64,000 nucleotides of DNA from Atopobiaceae bacterium (GTDB lineage: Bacteria > Actinomycetota > Coriobacteriia > Coriobacteriales > Atopobiaceae). The stretch lies in NCBI GenBank assembly GCA_017510785.1, contig JAFWMH010000034.1, forward strand, positions 19,951 through 83,950, given 5' to 3'. Below, in pieces: positions 16,807-25,801 of the stretch. Under the pieces are notes generated by a model. That model did not search any database and was not told the origin of the DNA. It saw only the letters and a list, made by a program, of their open reading frames with translations. Both the position numbers and the translations under genes were made by a program. The stretch's first letter is position 1. Every line of letters starts with the position of its first letter.

Positions 16807-17127
16807 ATCGCGATCCTCAAAGCCTCGAGACGAAGGCTCATGCCGTCCGTGCCGGACGCGTTGCCCTCCTCGGTCCATGCCTTCCACCCGCCGTTCTCCG
16901 CGTAGTCCTGCTGGTGTACGCAGAAGTGGAGCCTGCGGTCGTCGCCTGCGGGTCGGCTTGTCACGCCGATGATCACGTCCTCGATCCGGCGCGCCTGGCC
17001 GACGGTCCCGATTATTGGGTCGTTTGGGCTGGAGTCCTCGCCGCTCGACGAATCGCAGCGTCGCGGCCACCCGCTCGCACTCCTTGTCGCGTAGGCTTGT
17101 GACTTCCGCCACGCGTCCCTCCTTCAT
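16800..17127 (-). pseudogene. Phage-type hypothetical gene with a frameshift
   Basis: The 5' end (MKEGRVAEVTSLRDKECERV) and the 3' part lie in different frames. After about 17045 the coherent sequence is PNDPIIGTVGQARRIEDVII and continues to LRLEALRIAIW before TAG at 16800-16802. The other frame turns into an Arg/Pro-rich chain typical of out-of-frame translation. One indel would join the parts into a protein of about 108 residues. There is no recognised domain. It lies in the minus-strand operon of the remnant. Confidence 0.5.
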
Positions 17128-17176
17128 GAAAAAGGCCCCTCGCGGGGGCCTCGATTCTGTATATGTCGTCGCGCGG

Positions 17177-17425
17177 CTACAGGTCGACCTCGACGGTCTC
17201 GATGCCAGCCAGGCGCTTTAACTCGCGTTCCATCTCGGCCTTCTTGTCGAGGTAGGGTTTGGCGCACGACGGACAGAGGTGGTGGTTCTCGCCGGTCTCG
17301 ATCCACCCGTCCAACCCCGCCTCGCGAGCGGCGATACCGTTGATACCAAGCCGCAGCACGTCGTGCCCGGTCTCGACGGTCCTACCGCACGAGTCGCAGC
17401 GTAGAAGCCTCTTGATGAAATATGA
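17177..17425 (-). CDS. Zinc-ribbon protein, phage remnant
   Basis: An 83-residue protein with two CxxC knuckles, LLRCDSCGRTVETGHDV near the N-terminus and HHLCPSCAKPYLDKK near residue 50, suggesting one structural zinc site. It ends in a charged helix. The internal ATG at 17425, with GAGAG upstream, is preferred because the frame further upstream belongs to a different, damaged gene. Such small zinc-ribbon proteins are common in actinobacterial prophages. The role is unknown. Confidence 0.6.
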   Translation of the reverse strand, partial: SYFIKRLLRCDSCGRTVETGHDVLRLGINGIAAREAGLDGWIETGENHHLCPSCAKPYLDKKAEMERELKRLAGIETVEVDL

Positions 17426-17433
17426 CATAACAA

Positions 17434-17830
17434 CTCTCTTTCGACCTTTTGCTTCTGTCCGTGTCCTGCCCCACTGAGACGCTAAGGCCAGCTTCTTTAG
17501 AATGTGTTCCTCAAAGGCGACTGGTAGCCTCGCGTTGTACCACTCCACGCAGTAAGCGAGATCGTCTCCCCACTCGTACGTACCGACGTATCGAGTCTGC
17601 TCGCGCATCTCGGGCTGCTCGCCGATAAACGCGAGGCTCGTGCCACGTGCGTGCCCCCGCTGAAGAACTCCGCGAGGTTGCGTTCGTGGGCGTCAAGAAT
17701 CGCGTGTAGCTCGGGCGCGCAACGCCATGTTGAGCAGCAGGACCGGCACGGTGCGGGCGCTGCACCTCCGCGCCTGTGGTGGTTTCTGTCGCGGGGTCCC
17801 AGCAGCGCATCCCATCAGTCGAGGATGAGG
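17434..17830 (-). pseudogene. Degenerate phage hypothetical gene with several frameshifts
   Basis: Coherent protein-like sequence jumps between frames. MRCWDPATETTTGAEVQ is followed in another frame by RTVPVLLLNMALRA, then LHAILDAHERNLAEFFSGG, then GTSLAFIGEQPEMREQTRYV and onward to HILKKLALASQWGRTRTEAK. Each fragment has normal composition, while the alternative frames are Arg/Ser/Pro-rich. At least two or three indels are needed to restore one frame. The sequence matches no family I recognise. Confidence 0.45.
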
Positions 17831-18243
17831 CCAGGGTGGAAATCGGTCTCGACAAATCGCGCATCGTCGAAGACGCCACGCAGGATGGCCTCGTACTCCT
17901 CGGTGTGGTCGACGTGGCGGAGGATCGTTGTGGGCGCGTCGCCAACGCCGTTCTCTGCGTCGAAGGCGGCGTCGATGACGGCCTTTATGGCGGCATGGGC
18001 GCGCCTCTGCACGACCTTGGGGACGCCCTCGTAAAACTCGCTCTCTGGTAAGCTCGCGTCGATACGGTACCACTCCCCGTCGTAGAGGACGTCGAACGTC
18101 CAGTGCTGGAACGAGAACGGCGGTATTGGGGGGAACCGCCTGCGCTGCATCGCCTCGGCCTCCTCCTCGGTCATCTCCGAGATCTCGCCGCTTTCCATCA
18201 TCTCTATGAGTAGCCTAGACAGGTCAGTCTCATACTTGCTCAT
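17815..18243 (-). CDS. Hypothetical protein, phage remnant
   Basis: A 142-residue intact frame (MSKYETDLSRLLIEMMESGE at the start, ending FHPGLILD). The N-terminus is acidic and helical, the middle carries HWTFDVLYDGEWYRIDASL, and the C-terminal half is helical. Its start is one base past the stop of the upstream head-protein fragment, so they form a tight operon. Function unknown. The context suggests a structural or head-module accessory gene. Confidence 0.6.
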   Translation of the reverse strand: MSKYETDLSRLLIEMMESGEISEMTEEEAEAMQRRRFPPIPPFSFQHWTFDVLYDGEWYRIDASLPESEFYEGVPKVVQRRAHAAIKAVIDAAFDAENGVGDAPTTILRHVDHTEEYEAILRGVFDDARFVETDFHPGLILD

Positions 18244-18244
18244 G

Positions 18245-18715
18245 TCACATCACCTTAAATACCCAGGCGGCGAAGTCGAATGCCTCTCTGTCGAACTTCC
18301 GGAATCCCTGAGGGTCCCTGTACATCGATTCTACACCGAACGAGGAAACCTCGAAAGCCCCGCCGTCCCCGTAGTCTTTGTACAGGTACGCGTAGCGCGA
18401 CCGGCCGTGGACGTCGTAGGCCTCCTCGTCCTCGTCGTGTACGCCCAGCGGGTCGAGATCACTTAACGTTTTCTTATCGTGTGTCTCCGTCTTATGGTCG
18501 AAGAACTCCCTCTCGGCGTCGACCAGTGCGGGGTTGCGAGCCTCGCGCGCGTGCACCATCTCGTGCACCATGTCCAGGAAGTCCGCGCCGAAGTCGATGA
18601 GGATCGTATTCTCATTTGGATAGTACCGGCTCCTGCCATGCGGGTCTTCGACGCCTCGCACCGAACCCGCGGAGTAGAAGTCGACGGGGTCTCTGTGGCG
18701 CTTCGCCCATAGTGA
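18245..18715 (-). pseudogene. 5'-truncated phage minor head protein with HExxH motif
   Basis: The visible 3' part reads AKRHRDPVDFYSAGSVRGVE upstream of the apparent start. It then has DFLDMVHEMVHAREARN, which contains HEMVH, a zinc-metalloprotease-type HExxH, and ends with FEVSSFGVESMYRDPQGF and FDREAFDF. This combination (HExxH, then S-x-G-x-E....DP..F...D...F) is typical of the C-terminus of phage head-morphogenesis proteins. The coding frame runs open upstream only to about 18715, where a stop (ATGTAG) breaks it and no start exists. The gene has lost its N-terminal portal-side half. This marks the right edge of the remnant. Confidence 0.55.
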
Positions 18716-19039
18716 AAGCTACATGCCGTGCATTGCCTTGTGTTACGCGAGACACGGCCACGAGGTGTTGGCGACCTCCCGGCAACAATAGTTGCCCTAC
18801 GTAAACACCAAACCAGCATACAAAAGCCAAAACGAGTGGCAATTCTCCCATGAGCGGGTTCCATTTCGCCCGCGAGTGGTAGGTGGCGATGTTTCAGGCC
18901 AAAAATACGTCTCATATGGATACAATGGTTACGCAGACCTGCTATCTGTGTACGGTCACCGAGGTGTTCCACACATTGAGGCAAGAATGGTCTAAAAAAT
19001 AGTAAGCCTATTGAGTAAGCACTACAGATGGGAGTAGGA
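18716..19039. other. Intergenic region, promoter side of the PTS genes
   Basis: About 320 bases between the phage remnant and the PTS block. It includes GGCAACAATAGTTGCC (about 18780), a short inverted repeat. No gene is recognised. The promoter of the EIIA gene should lie here. Confidence 0.4.
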
Positions 19040-19492
19040 ATGAGCAAGCTCGTCAAGAAGGTCTTCTTCGACAACACCGCCGCAAATACCGCCGAGGCAT
19101 TGGACTTCTTGTCCGAAAAGGCCGTTGAGCTCGGCATCGCGGACGACAAGGATGCAATCCTTGCAGCATTCAACGAGCGCGAGCAGCAGGGCCCCACTGG
19201 CCTCACCGGTGGCTTTGCCCTTCCGCACGCCAAGTCTGCCGCAATCAAGGAAGTCTCCGTTGTCGTTATGAAGTTCGCGAACCCCGTCGAGTGGAAGTCC
19301 ATGGACGGCAATGAGGTTAAGGTCGCCATCGCCATCTTCGTTCCCGACGACGAGGCTACCACCACGCACCTCAGGGTTCTTTCGACCATCGCCGGCCTGC
19401 TCATGCAGCCGGACTTCACCTCCGCCATCATCGAGTCGGATGACGAGGACGAGATTGCTGCCGCCATCGAGGAAGAGGCTGCGGCTGAGTAG
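19040..19492 (+). CDS. PTS fructose-type EIIA protein
   Basis: A 150-residue stand-alone EIIA domain of the fructose/mannitol (PTS_EIIA_2) family. The phospho-accepting histidine is in GGFALPHAKSAAI, and the flanking sequences (AFNEREQQGPTGL; LRVLSTIAGLLMQPDF) are typical. It receives phosphate from HPr and passes it to an EIIB that is not encoded here. ATG 19040 is chosen because GGGAG stands five bases before it. It leads a block with a PfkB kinase and enzyme I, so it is probably part of hexose uptake and phosphorylation. Confidence 0.9.
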   Translation: MSKLVKKVFFDNTAANTAEALDFLSEKAVELGIADDKDAILAAFNEREQQGPTGLTGGFALPHAKSAAIKEVSVVVMKFANPVEWKSMDGNEVKVAIAIFVPDDEATTTHLRVLSTIAGLLMQPDFTSAIIESDDEDEIAAAIEEEAAAE

Positions 19493-19640
19493 TACGCAAA
19501 GCACAGAGTGGCAAGCTTCGCGGTCTCAAATGTAGATTAATCCCATCAACGAGTTCCGTCCTTGCCCTGGGCACTATGGTTGGTAAGTTCCCGCATAAGC
19601 GGGTGCAAATAGGAGAGTTTTGGGCTGGAAGGAGCTAGCG

Positions 19641-20567
19641 TTGATTTATACCGTAACGTTAAACCCGGCTATTGACTACGTCATGCATCCCCTCACGTTG
19701 GACATGGGCTTTACGAACAGGTCCAGCAGCGAAGAGGTTCACTGCGGAGGCAACGGCATCAACATCTCGACCCTCTTGAACGAGCTGGGCGTCACCAACG
19801 TGGCCTTTGGCATTTCCGCAGGCTTCACGGGCGATTATCTTCTCAAGCGTCTGCAGGAAAAGGGCATTTCGTGCAACTTCGTGCGTCTGGAGAAGGGCTA
19901 CACGCGCATTAACGTGAAGCTGCAGGGCATCGTAATGACGATCTGCAACGGCATGGGTCCCAAGATTAGCCAGAAGAAGGTCGACGAGCTTCTCGCTCGC
20001 ATCGACACCATTGGCGCGGGCGATACGCTCGTGCTCACGGGCTCGATTCCCAATTCGTTGCCTCCCAACATGTACGACATCATCATGCGCCGTCTCGAGG
20101 GCCGCGGCATCCGCTTCGTGGTGGACGCTCCTGGTCAGCTCCTCATGGAGTCCCTCTCGGCCAAGCCGTTCCTCATCAAGCCGAACAACCACGAGGTTGG
20201 CCGCATCTTCGACGCCAATCCCGAGACGCCCGACGAGGCGCTGCCCTTCGCTCACAAGCTGCATGAGCTTGGCGCGCAAAACGTCATCATTTCTTGTGGT
20301 GGTCATGGCGCAGCGCTCGTGGATGAGTACGGCGAGGAGCACACCGTTCCCACCGCAAAGATCAAGCTCGTTAACGCCACGGGCGCAGGCGACTCCATGG
20401 TGGCAGGCTTTGTCGCCAAGGTCGAGGAAGGCGCCAGCTACGACGAGGCTCTGCTGTTCGCATCCGCATGCGGCACGGCAACCGCCGGCAGCAAGGGCAT
20501 CGCAAAGCGTTACAAAATCGACCGCGTGGTCGCTGCTCTCAACAGGCAGATGGGCAAGACCGCCTAA
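19641..20567 (+). CDS. 1-phosphofructokinase / hexose-phosphate kinase (PfkB family)
   Basis: A 308-residue PfkB-family kinase. The start is a TTG at 19641, with AAGGAG seven bases upstream, giving MIYTVTLNPAIDYVM. The N-terminal NPAIDYVM, the HCGGNGINISTLLNELG sugar-binding segment and the C-terminal NATGAGDSMVAGF (catalytic Asp, anion hole) are the family landmarks. It most resembles FruK/LacC, which phosphorylate fructose 1-phosphate or tagatose 6-phosphate. The pairing with a fructose-type EIIA favours the former. Confidence 0.88.
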   Translation: MIYTVTLNPAIDYVMHPLTLDMGFTNRSSSEEVHCGGNGINISTLLNELGVTNVAFGISAGFTGDYLLKRLQEKGISCNFVRLEKGYTRINVKLQGIVMTICNGMGPKISQKKVDELLARIDTIGAGDTLVLTGSIPNSLPPNMYDIIMRRLEGRGIRFVVDAPGQLLMESLSAKPFLIKPNNHEVGRIFDANPETPDEALPFAHKLHELGAQNVIISCGGHGAALVDEYGEEHTVPTAKIKLVNATGAGDSMVAGFVAKVEEGASYDEALLFASACGTATAGSKGIAKRYKIDRVVAALNRQMGKTA

Positions 20568-20656
20568 GTATATTCCATAGGGCCCGTCGTTACGTGCGGC
20601 GGGTCCGTTTTTAGCCGTTAGTCGTCGTGTAGACGAAACGATAGGAGGAGATTGCA

Positions 20657-22360
20657 ATGTACAGTGGAGTTAACGCCTCTGATGGTATCGGCATTGGTGT
20701 GGCGAGCGTCGCCATCGAGCCGGATCTGAGCTACACCCCCACGAAGGTCGAGGACACCGAGGCCGAGAAGGCCCGTTACGAGGCTGCCCGCGAAGCCTTC
20801 ATGGCGATGACCAATAAGCAGATTGCCAACATGCAGGCGAAGGGCCTCGAGAAGGAGGCCGGCATTCTCAACGCGCACATCGAGTTCGCCGAGGACGACG
20901 GCATCATCGATTCCGTAACGATGGCTGTTTCCGAGGGCATGTGCGCCGAGCAGGCGGTCGATAACGCCTATACGATGTACTACGACATGTTCTCCGCCAT
21001 GGAGGACGAGCTCTTCCGCGAGCGCGCGGCCGACATCGCCGACGTGCGCACTGGCCTTCTCGCCGCTCTTCTCGGCAAGGAGCTCGTGGACCTCTCCACG
21101 CTTCCCGAGAATTCCGTCGTCGTCGTGGGCGAGCTCACGCCTTCCATGACCGCCGACATCGACAAGGAGCACGTCGTCGCCATCGTCACCGAGACGGGCG
21201 GCCGCACCTCCCACGCAGCCATCATCTGCCGCGCCATGGAGATTCCTGCGGTCCTTTCCGTCGAGGGTGCCACGAAGAACATCAAGTCCGGCGACCTCGT
21301 TGTGGTTGACGGCTCCAAGGGCGACGTCGTGGTCGATCCGAGCGACAAAGAGCTCGAGACCTACCGTGAGGCAGCACGCAAGTTCGCCGAGGACAAGGCT
21401 GCCCTTGAGGCGTTCCGCGGCAAGCCTTCCGTCACCGCCGACGGCAAGGAAGTCCTGATCGTCGCCAACATCGGCAACCCGAGCGACGCCAATGGCGCCA
21501 AGGAGCATGACGCCGAGGGCGTTGGCCTGTTCCGCTCTGAGTTCCTGTTCATGGACAGCCAGGAGCTTCCGAAGGAAGAGGATCAGTTCGCGGCGTACCA
21601 GAAGGTCGCCCTCATCATGAAGGACCAGCCGGTCATCATCCGTACGCTCGACGTGGGTGGCGACAAGGAGATTCCGTACATGGATCTTCCCAAGGAAGAG
21701 AACCCGTTCCTCGGCTATCGCGCCATTCGTTACTGCCTCGATCATCCCGAGGAGTACAAGGTGCAGCTGCGCGCCCTCCTGCGTGCCTCCGCTCACGGCG
21801 ACGTAAAGATTATGGTTCCGCTGGTAACCTGCATCGACGAGATTCGCCAGGTCAAGGCTCTCGTAGAGGAGTGCAAGAAGGAGCTCGACGCCGAGGGCAT
21901 CAAGTACAACCCCGACATCGAGATCGGCACCATGGTGGAGACGCCTGCTGCGTCGCTCATCGCTGACGTGCTCGCCGCCGAGTGCGACTTCTTCTCCATC
22001 GGCACGAACGACCTCATTGGTTACACGATGTGCGCCGACCGTGGCCAGGACAAGGTTGCTTACCTGTACAACCCGTATCAGCCGGCCGTCCTGCGTTCGC
22101 TGCAGCGCATCATCGGCGAGGGCGTCAAGGCAGGCATCATGGTTGGCATGTGCGGCGAGGCCGCGGCCGATCCTCTGATGGTTCCCGTGCTGCTCTCCTT
22201 CGGCCTCACCGAGTTCTCGGTGTCCGCGCCGTCCATCCTGCGCACGCGTCGCACCGTTTCCCGTTGGACCATCGAAGAGGCCGACGCTCTGGTCGAGAAG
22301 ATCATGAAGCTCAAGACCTCCGCCGAGGTTCGCGCCGCGCTGCAGGCTGCTGCTCGCTAA
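20657..22360 (+). CDS. ptsI: PTS enzyme I, phosphoenolpyruvate-protein phosphotransferase
   Basis: A 567-residue enzyme I that takes phosphate from PEP and gives it to HPr. The active-site histidine is in TGGRTSHAAIICRAMEIP, near residue 190. The C-terminal PEP-binding barrel shows GVGLFRSEFLFMD, RTLDVGGDKEIPYM and the CGEAAADP loop. The length matches typical EI (about 570). A strong AGGAGGAG site precedes the ATG. Following EIIA and the PfkB kinase, it completes a general PTS block, although HPr (ptsH) is not present in the window. Confidence 0.95.
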   Translation: MYSGVNASDGIGIGVASVAIEPDLSYTPTKVEDTEAEKARYEAAREAFMAMTNKQIANMQAKGLEKEAGILNAHIEFAEDDGIIDSVTMAVSEGMCAEQAVDNAYTMYYDMFSAMEDELFRERAADIADVRTGLLAALLGKELVDLSTLPENSVVVVGELTPSMTADIDKEHVVAIVTETGGRTSHAAIICRAMEIPAVLSVEGATKNIKSGDLVVVDGSKGDVVVDPSDKELETYREAARKFAEDKAALEAFRGKPSVTADGKEVLIVANIGNPSDANGAKEHDAEGVGLFRSEFLFMDSQELPKEEDQFAAYQKVALIMKDQPVIIRTLDVGGDKEIPYMDLPKEENPFLGYRAIRYCLDHPEEYKVQLRALLRASAHGDVKIMVPLVTCIDEIRQVKALVEECKKELDAEGIKYNPDIEIGTMVETPAASLIADVLAAECDFFSIGTNDLIGYTMCADRGQDKVAYLYNPYQPAVLRSLQRIIGEGVKAGIMVGMCGEAAADPLMVPVLLSFGLTEFSVSAPSILRTRRTVSRWTIEEADALVEKIMKLKTSAEVRAALQAAAR

Positions 22361-22385
22361 GCTTTACCCGACGCAAGTCGCTCGA

Positions 22386-22413
22386 CGCCCCGGAGCAATC
22401 CGGGGCGTTTTTT
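22386..22413 (+). terminator. Terminator after ptsI
   Basis: CGCCCCGG (22386-22393) and CCGGGGCG (22400-22407) with a six-base loop, followed by a run of six T. Confidence 0.9.
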
Positions 22414-22532
22414 ATGAGATAAACTCCTCGGGTTTGTCTCACGTTACAAGTACTTTGCAGAATGTTTACACAAATACTTGGGCATGATAGACTTCCCACG
22501 TTTTTGCACATCCATACAGGGGAGTTAGAACT

Positions 22533-23381
22533 ATGAAAAAGCTTTTGGCACCGTTGGTAGCGCTTGTTGTAGCTGTTTTCGTGCTTGCGGGTTGTGGCGG
22601 CAGTAGCGCCGAGTCTACCGCCGATGCAACGGGTGCGGGGAAGGCTGCCTATACTGAGGCCGACCTCGGTGAGGGCTTCGTCTTCAAGCATGGCTTCGAC
22701 CTCGATTACCGTCCGTACTCTTACATTGACGACGAGGGCAACAATGCCGGTTTCGACGTCGAGATGGCTCAGGCGCTGTGCGAGCTCTATGGTTGGGAGT
22801 ATAAGGCCGTCCCGTTTAACTGGGACTCCAAGGATGCCGAGCTTAATTCGGGTGGCTGCGATTGCATTTGGGCAGGATTTACCATGAACGGTCGCGAGGA
22901 CGATTATCAGTGGAGCGAGCCGTATTCCGATAACACGCAAATGATCATGGTAAAGAAGGGCTCCGACATCAAGACGATTGAGGACTTGGCTGGCAAGAAG
23001 GTTGGCGTGCAAACGGGTACCTCGGCCCTCGAGATGCTCCAGGACGAGGATCGTCAAAAGGCGCTGGCCGATACCTTTGGCGATTTGGTTGTTACGGAGA
23101 ACTATACGGTTGCCATCACCGAGCTTGAGGCGGGTTCCGTAGATGCGCTTGCGATTGACGCGACGAGGGCCGCTGAGGCGATGGCAAAGAACGAGAAGCT
23201 TGTGTGCCTCGATGAGGAACTTGGCAGCGAGCAATATGGCGTTGGCTTCCGCAAGGGCGACACGGTTTTGTGCGAGAAGATTAACGAAGGTCTTAAGACG
23301 CTGTCCGAGAATGGTACGGTGGATAAGATTGCTAAGAAGTACCCGGAGATTGCAGAGTATCTCACGCTTGGCAAGAAATAG
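22533..23381 (+). CDS. Amino-acid ABC transporter substrate-binding lipoprotein
   Basis: A 282-residue extracytoplasmic binding protein of the polar amino-acid family (SBP_bac_3). The lipoprotein signal is visible, with a hydrophobic stretch ending VFVLAGC (lipid-modified C21) and then a Ser/Thr/Ala linker. The domain shows DYRPYSYIDDEGNNAGFDVE, GGCDCIWAGFTMNGRED, MIMVKKGSDIKTIEDLAGKK and GVGFRKGD, all typical. It is followed by the matching permease and ATPase. A TTTACA/TGATAG-type promoter lies around 22465-22495. The ligand is an amino acid that cannot be specified. Confidence 0.92.
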   Translation: MKKLLAPLVALVVAVFVLAGCGGSSAESTADATGAGKAAYTEADLGEGFVFKHGFDLDYRPYSYIDDEGNNAGFDVEMAQALCELYGWEYKAVPFNWDSKDAELNSGGCDCIWAGFTMNGREDDYQWSEPYSDNTQMIMVKKGSDIKTIEDLAGKKVGVQTGTSALEMLQDEDRQKALADTFGDLVVTENYTVAITELEAGSVDALAIDATRAAEAMAKNEKLVCLDEELGSEQYGVGFRKGDTVLCEKINEGLKTLSENGTVDKIAKKYPEIAEYLTLGKK

Positions 23382-23404
23382 CAAATAAGGGCGGATTAGC
23401 CATG

Positions 23405-23453
23405 GGGCGGCCCCCGGTGGCAGATGCGCGTGCATTTGTCACCGGGGGCCGCC
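23405..23453 (+). promoter_or_regulatory. Strong hairpin between binding-protein and permease genes
   Basis: GGCGGCCCCCGGTG (from 23407) and CACCGGGGGCCGCC (ending 23453) form a perfect stem of at least 14 bp around a central loop. No T-run follows. Such stems after the binding-protein gene usually stabilise its mRNA or attenuate readthrough, giving more binding protein than membrane subunits. Confidence 0.7.
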
Positions 23454-23480
23454 TGTATACGTAGGATAGGTGAGAATACC

Positions 23481-24128
23481 ATGACATTGGAAACGATGTT
23501 GTCCCTCATGTCGGAAGGCATGATAAAGACGTGTGGGATATTCATATTGACGCTCTTGGGGGCTATGCCGCTGGGATTGATCGTGGCACTGCTGAAGAAG
23601 TCAAGATTCATCGTCGTGCGAGGCATCGTGAGTGCCTACATTTCGGTTATGCGAGGAACACCGCTCATGCTGCAACTGTTGGCATGGTACTTCGGGCCAT
23701 ACTACCTCTTTAGGTTGGAAATTGGTGGTTGGCGATATCCCGCGCTCATTTTGGGTTTTGTCCTTAACTACGCAGCGTACTTTTCGGAAATCTATCGTGG
23801 TGGCATTGAGTCCATACCTGTGGGGCAGTACGAGGCAGCGGAAGTTCTGGGGTACACGAGAGTTCAAACGTTCATTCATGTCGTGCTGCCGCAGGTCATC
23901 AAGCGAATTATGCCACCCGTTACGAACGAGGTTATTACCTTGGTAAAGGATACGTCGCTTGCGTTCTCCATCTCGTATGTGGAGCTCTTCTCCCAGGCGA
24001 AGCAAATATCGTCGTCGCACACGACTTTCATGCCATTCGTCATTGCCGGCGTGTTCTACTTCGTGGCGAACTACATTGTGGCATTTATTATGGGACGTAT
24101 CGAGAAGCGTCTGGACTACTACAAATAG
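23481..24128 (+). CDS. Amino-acid ABC transporter permease
   Basis: A 215-residue inner-membrane permease of the HisMQ type, with about five transmembrane helices. The EAA loop that contacts the ATPase is SIPVGQYEAAEVLGYTRVQT followed by the conserved Pro-rich segment. KDTSLAFSISYVELF is another landmark. The start ATG at 23481 has AGGTGAG upstream. It forms one uptake system with its neighbours on both sides. Confidence 0.93.
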   Translation: MTLETMLSLMSEGMIKTCGIFILTLLGAMPLGLIVALLKKSRFIVVRGIVSAYISVMRGTPLMLQLLAWYFGPYYLFRLEIGGWRYPALILGFVLNYAAYFSEIYRGGIESIPVGQYEAAEVLGYTRVQTFIHVVLPQVIKRIMPPVTNEVITLVKDTSLAFSISYVELFSQAKQISSSHTTFMPFVIAGVFYFVANYIVAFIMGRIEKRLDYYK

Positions 24129-24143
24129 GGATGGTGCAGCAGC

Positions 24144-24902
24144 ATGATTCTGGAGATGAAGAACATCCAAAAGCAGTTCGACGGCCTTGAGGTCCTAAAA
24201 GACATCAGCTTTGGCGTCGATAGCGGCGAAGTCGTCAGCATTATTGGACCGTCGGGCTCAGGCAAGTCGACGTTGCTTCGTTGCGCCACGTTTCTTGAGA
24301 CCATCGATGGTGGCGAAATAACCTATATGGGCAAGAAGGCGGCGCATACCAACGAGCGCGGCGAGGCGGTGTATGTTCATGCGCGGGAGTTGCGTCAGTT
24401 CCGCAGCTACTATGGGCTCGTGTTCCAACAGTTTAACCTGTTCCCGCACTACAGCATACTGAGGAACGTCATCGACGCACCCATTCGCGTGCAAAAGAGG
24501 AGTCGTGAGGATGCGGTTTCCACGGCTATGGGTCTTCTTGCCAAAATGGGCATTGCAGACAAAGCCGATGCGTATCCCTTCCAGCTTTCGGGTGGCCAGC
24601 AGCAACGCGTGGCCATTGCGCGTGCGCTGGCGATGCGCCCCGAAATCCTCTTCTTCGACGAGCCGACCTCGGCGCTCGACCCAGAACTTACGGGCGAGGT
24701 GCTCAAGGTCATTCGACAACTTGCGGACGAAAAGATGACGATGGTTGTGGTGACGCACGAGATGGCCTTTGCGAAGGCCGTGAGCAATCGCGTAATCTTT
24801 ATGGATGGTGGCGTCATCGTTGAGCAGGGCGATCCGCGCGACGTGTTCGAGAATCCGCAGGAAGAGCGAACGAAGCGATTCCTGAGCGTGTTCGAGAGGT
24901 AG
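24144..24902 (+). CDS. Amino-acid ABC transporter ATP-binding protein
   Basis: A 252-residue GlnQ/HisP-type ATPase. Walker A is GPSGSGKST (about residues 35-43), the signature is LSGGQQQR (about 147), Walker B with the catalytic Glu is [15 protein letters not shown], and the switch His is in [10 protein letters not shown]. It lies 15 bases after the permease and is followed within five bases by the DapF-like gene. It energises amino-acid import. Confidence 0.95.
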   Translation: MILEMKNIQKQFDGLEVLKDISFGVDSGEVVSIIGPSGSGKSTLLRCATFLETIDGGEITYMGKKAAHTNERGEAVYVHARELRQFRSYYGLVFQQFNLFPHYSILRNVIDAPIRVQKRSREDAVSTAMGLLAKMGIADKADAYPFQLSGGQQQRVAIARALAMRPEILFFDEPTSALDPELTGEVLKVIRQLADEKMTMVVVTHEMAFAKAVSNRVIFMDGGVIVEQGDPRDVFENPQEERTKRFLSVFER

Positions 24903-24906
24903 CGCC

Positions 24907-25668
24907 GTGCAGCTCCAGTACCGCATATACGACCCAACCGGAAACATCACTGCGCTCGTCGAGAACGAGGTGGAGGTGGAAGCTCGACCTGAGGTCGCGG
25001 CGCGCGTAATGGCGTTGCACCCCGAGGTCGAGCAGGTTGGTTTCGTGCGTCCGGGGGAGCTTGCCATGGCGGGAGGAGAGTTCTGCGGCAACGCGAGCAT
25101 GTGTGCCGCGGTGTGGACGGCCGAGCAACGTGGGCTCGAGTTACCTGTCACTTTTTTTCTCAGCGTATCGGGCACGGCTGTACCAGTGGAGGTACTAGTC
25201 GAGCGCGAAGGGGACGTATACGCCACCTCCATCGCAATGCCTGCGTGCGTGGGGATTGAGGACGTTGAGCTTGCGTACGGTGGGATGTGCGGGGTTGTGC
25301 CCGTGGTGCGCATGGAGGGTATCTCTCATGTAATCGTAGACAAAAGCTCGCCGCTGTTCGCGCTGCTGCGCGATGCCACGGCGGCCGAAGAGGCAGTACG
25401 CACGTGGTGCGCTAAGCTTGGCGCTGACGGTCTTGGCCTTATGTTTGTGGAGGGCACTGGAGCTAGGCGAATCCTCACACCCTTGGTGTATGTTCCCGGA
25501 GGAGACACGGTGTTTTGGGAGCACTCGTGTGCCAGCGGCAGCTCGGCGGTCGGCATGTATGTGCGCGGCGATGTTGAGCTGTGCCAGCCAGGTGGTGTAC
25601 TTCGCGTAGAGTACGATGGTGCTGCCGGAGGCGTGCGCCTGCATGGGCATGTGCGACCTTGCCAGTGA
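24907..25668 (+). CDS. DapF-like amino-acid racemase/epimerase (histidine-racemase-like)
   Basis: A 253-residue PLP-independent epimerase-fold protein, related to diaminopimelate epimerase and to the CntK-type histidine racemases. The two catalytic cysteines are visible: [14 protein letters not shown] (C60) in the first domain and [13 protein letters not shown] (about C208) in the second. The sequence differs clearly from true DapF (no GNGxR motif; FCGNA instead). It uses a GTG start five bases after the ABC ATPase, so it is translated with the transporter. Interconversion of L- and D-forms of the transported amino acid, or of a metallophore building block, is a plausible inference. Confidence 0.75.
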   Translation: MQLQYRIYDPTGNITALVENEVEVEARPEVAARVMALHPEVEQVGFVRPGELAMAGGEFCGNASMCAAVWTAEQRGLELPVTFFLSVSGTAVPVEVLVEREGDVYATSIAMPACVGIEDVELAYGGMCGVVPVVRMEGISHVIVDKSSPLFALLRDATAAEEAVRTWCAKLGADGLGLMFVEGTGARRILTPLVYVPGGDTVFWEHSCASGSSAVGMYVRGDVELCQPGGVLRVEYDGAAGGVRLHGHVRPCQ

Positions 25669-25703
25669 GGGCATAGAACTCGAAGGTGACTCGAACTCGA
25701 AAG

Positions 25704-25778
25704 CGGCCCGGAGGCTTCGCGCAAACAGTTCCCATTCGTGTGGAGCTGTGCGCTTGCGCGTCCGGGCCGTTCTTTTTT
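25704..25778. terminator. Long-stem terminator between convergent genes
   Basis: CGGCCCGGA (25704-25712) and TCCGGGCCG (25761-25769) with a T-run after it. Inner sequences GCGCAAACAG and CTGTGCGC also pair. It separates the ABC/racemase operon from the converging HUMPS gene. Confidence 0.75.
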
Positions 25779-25801
25779 GGTAAAGCCCTGTCCTTTAAGC
25801 C

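Noticed and set aside
18463..19467. A 334-codon minus-strand frame
   Set aside because: It is antisense to the EIIA gene and out of frame with the phage remnant.
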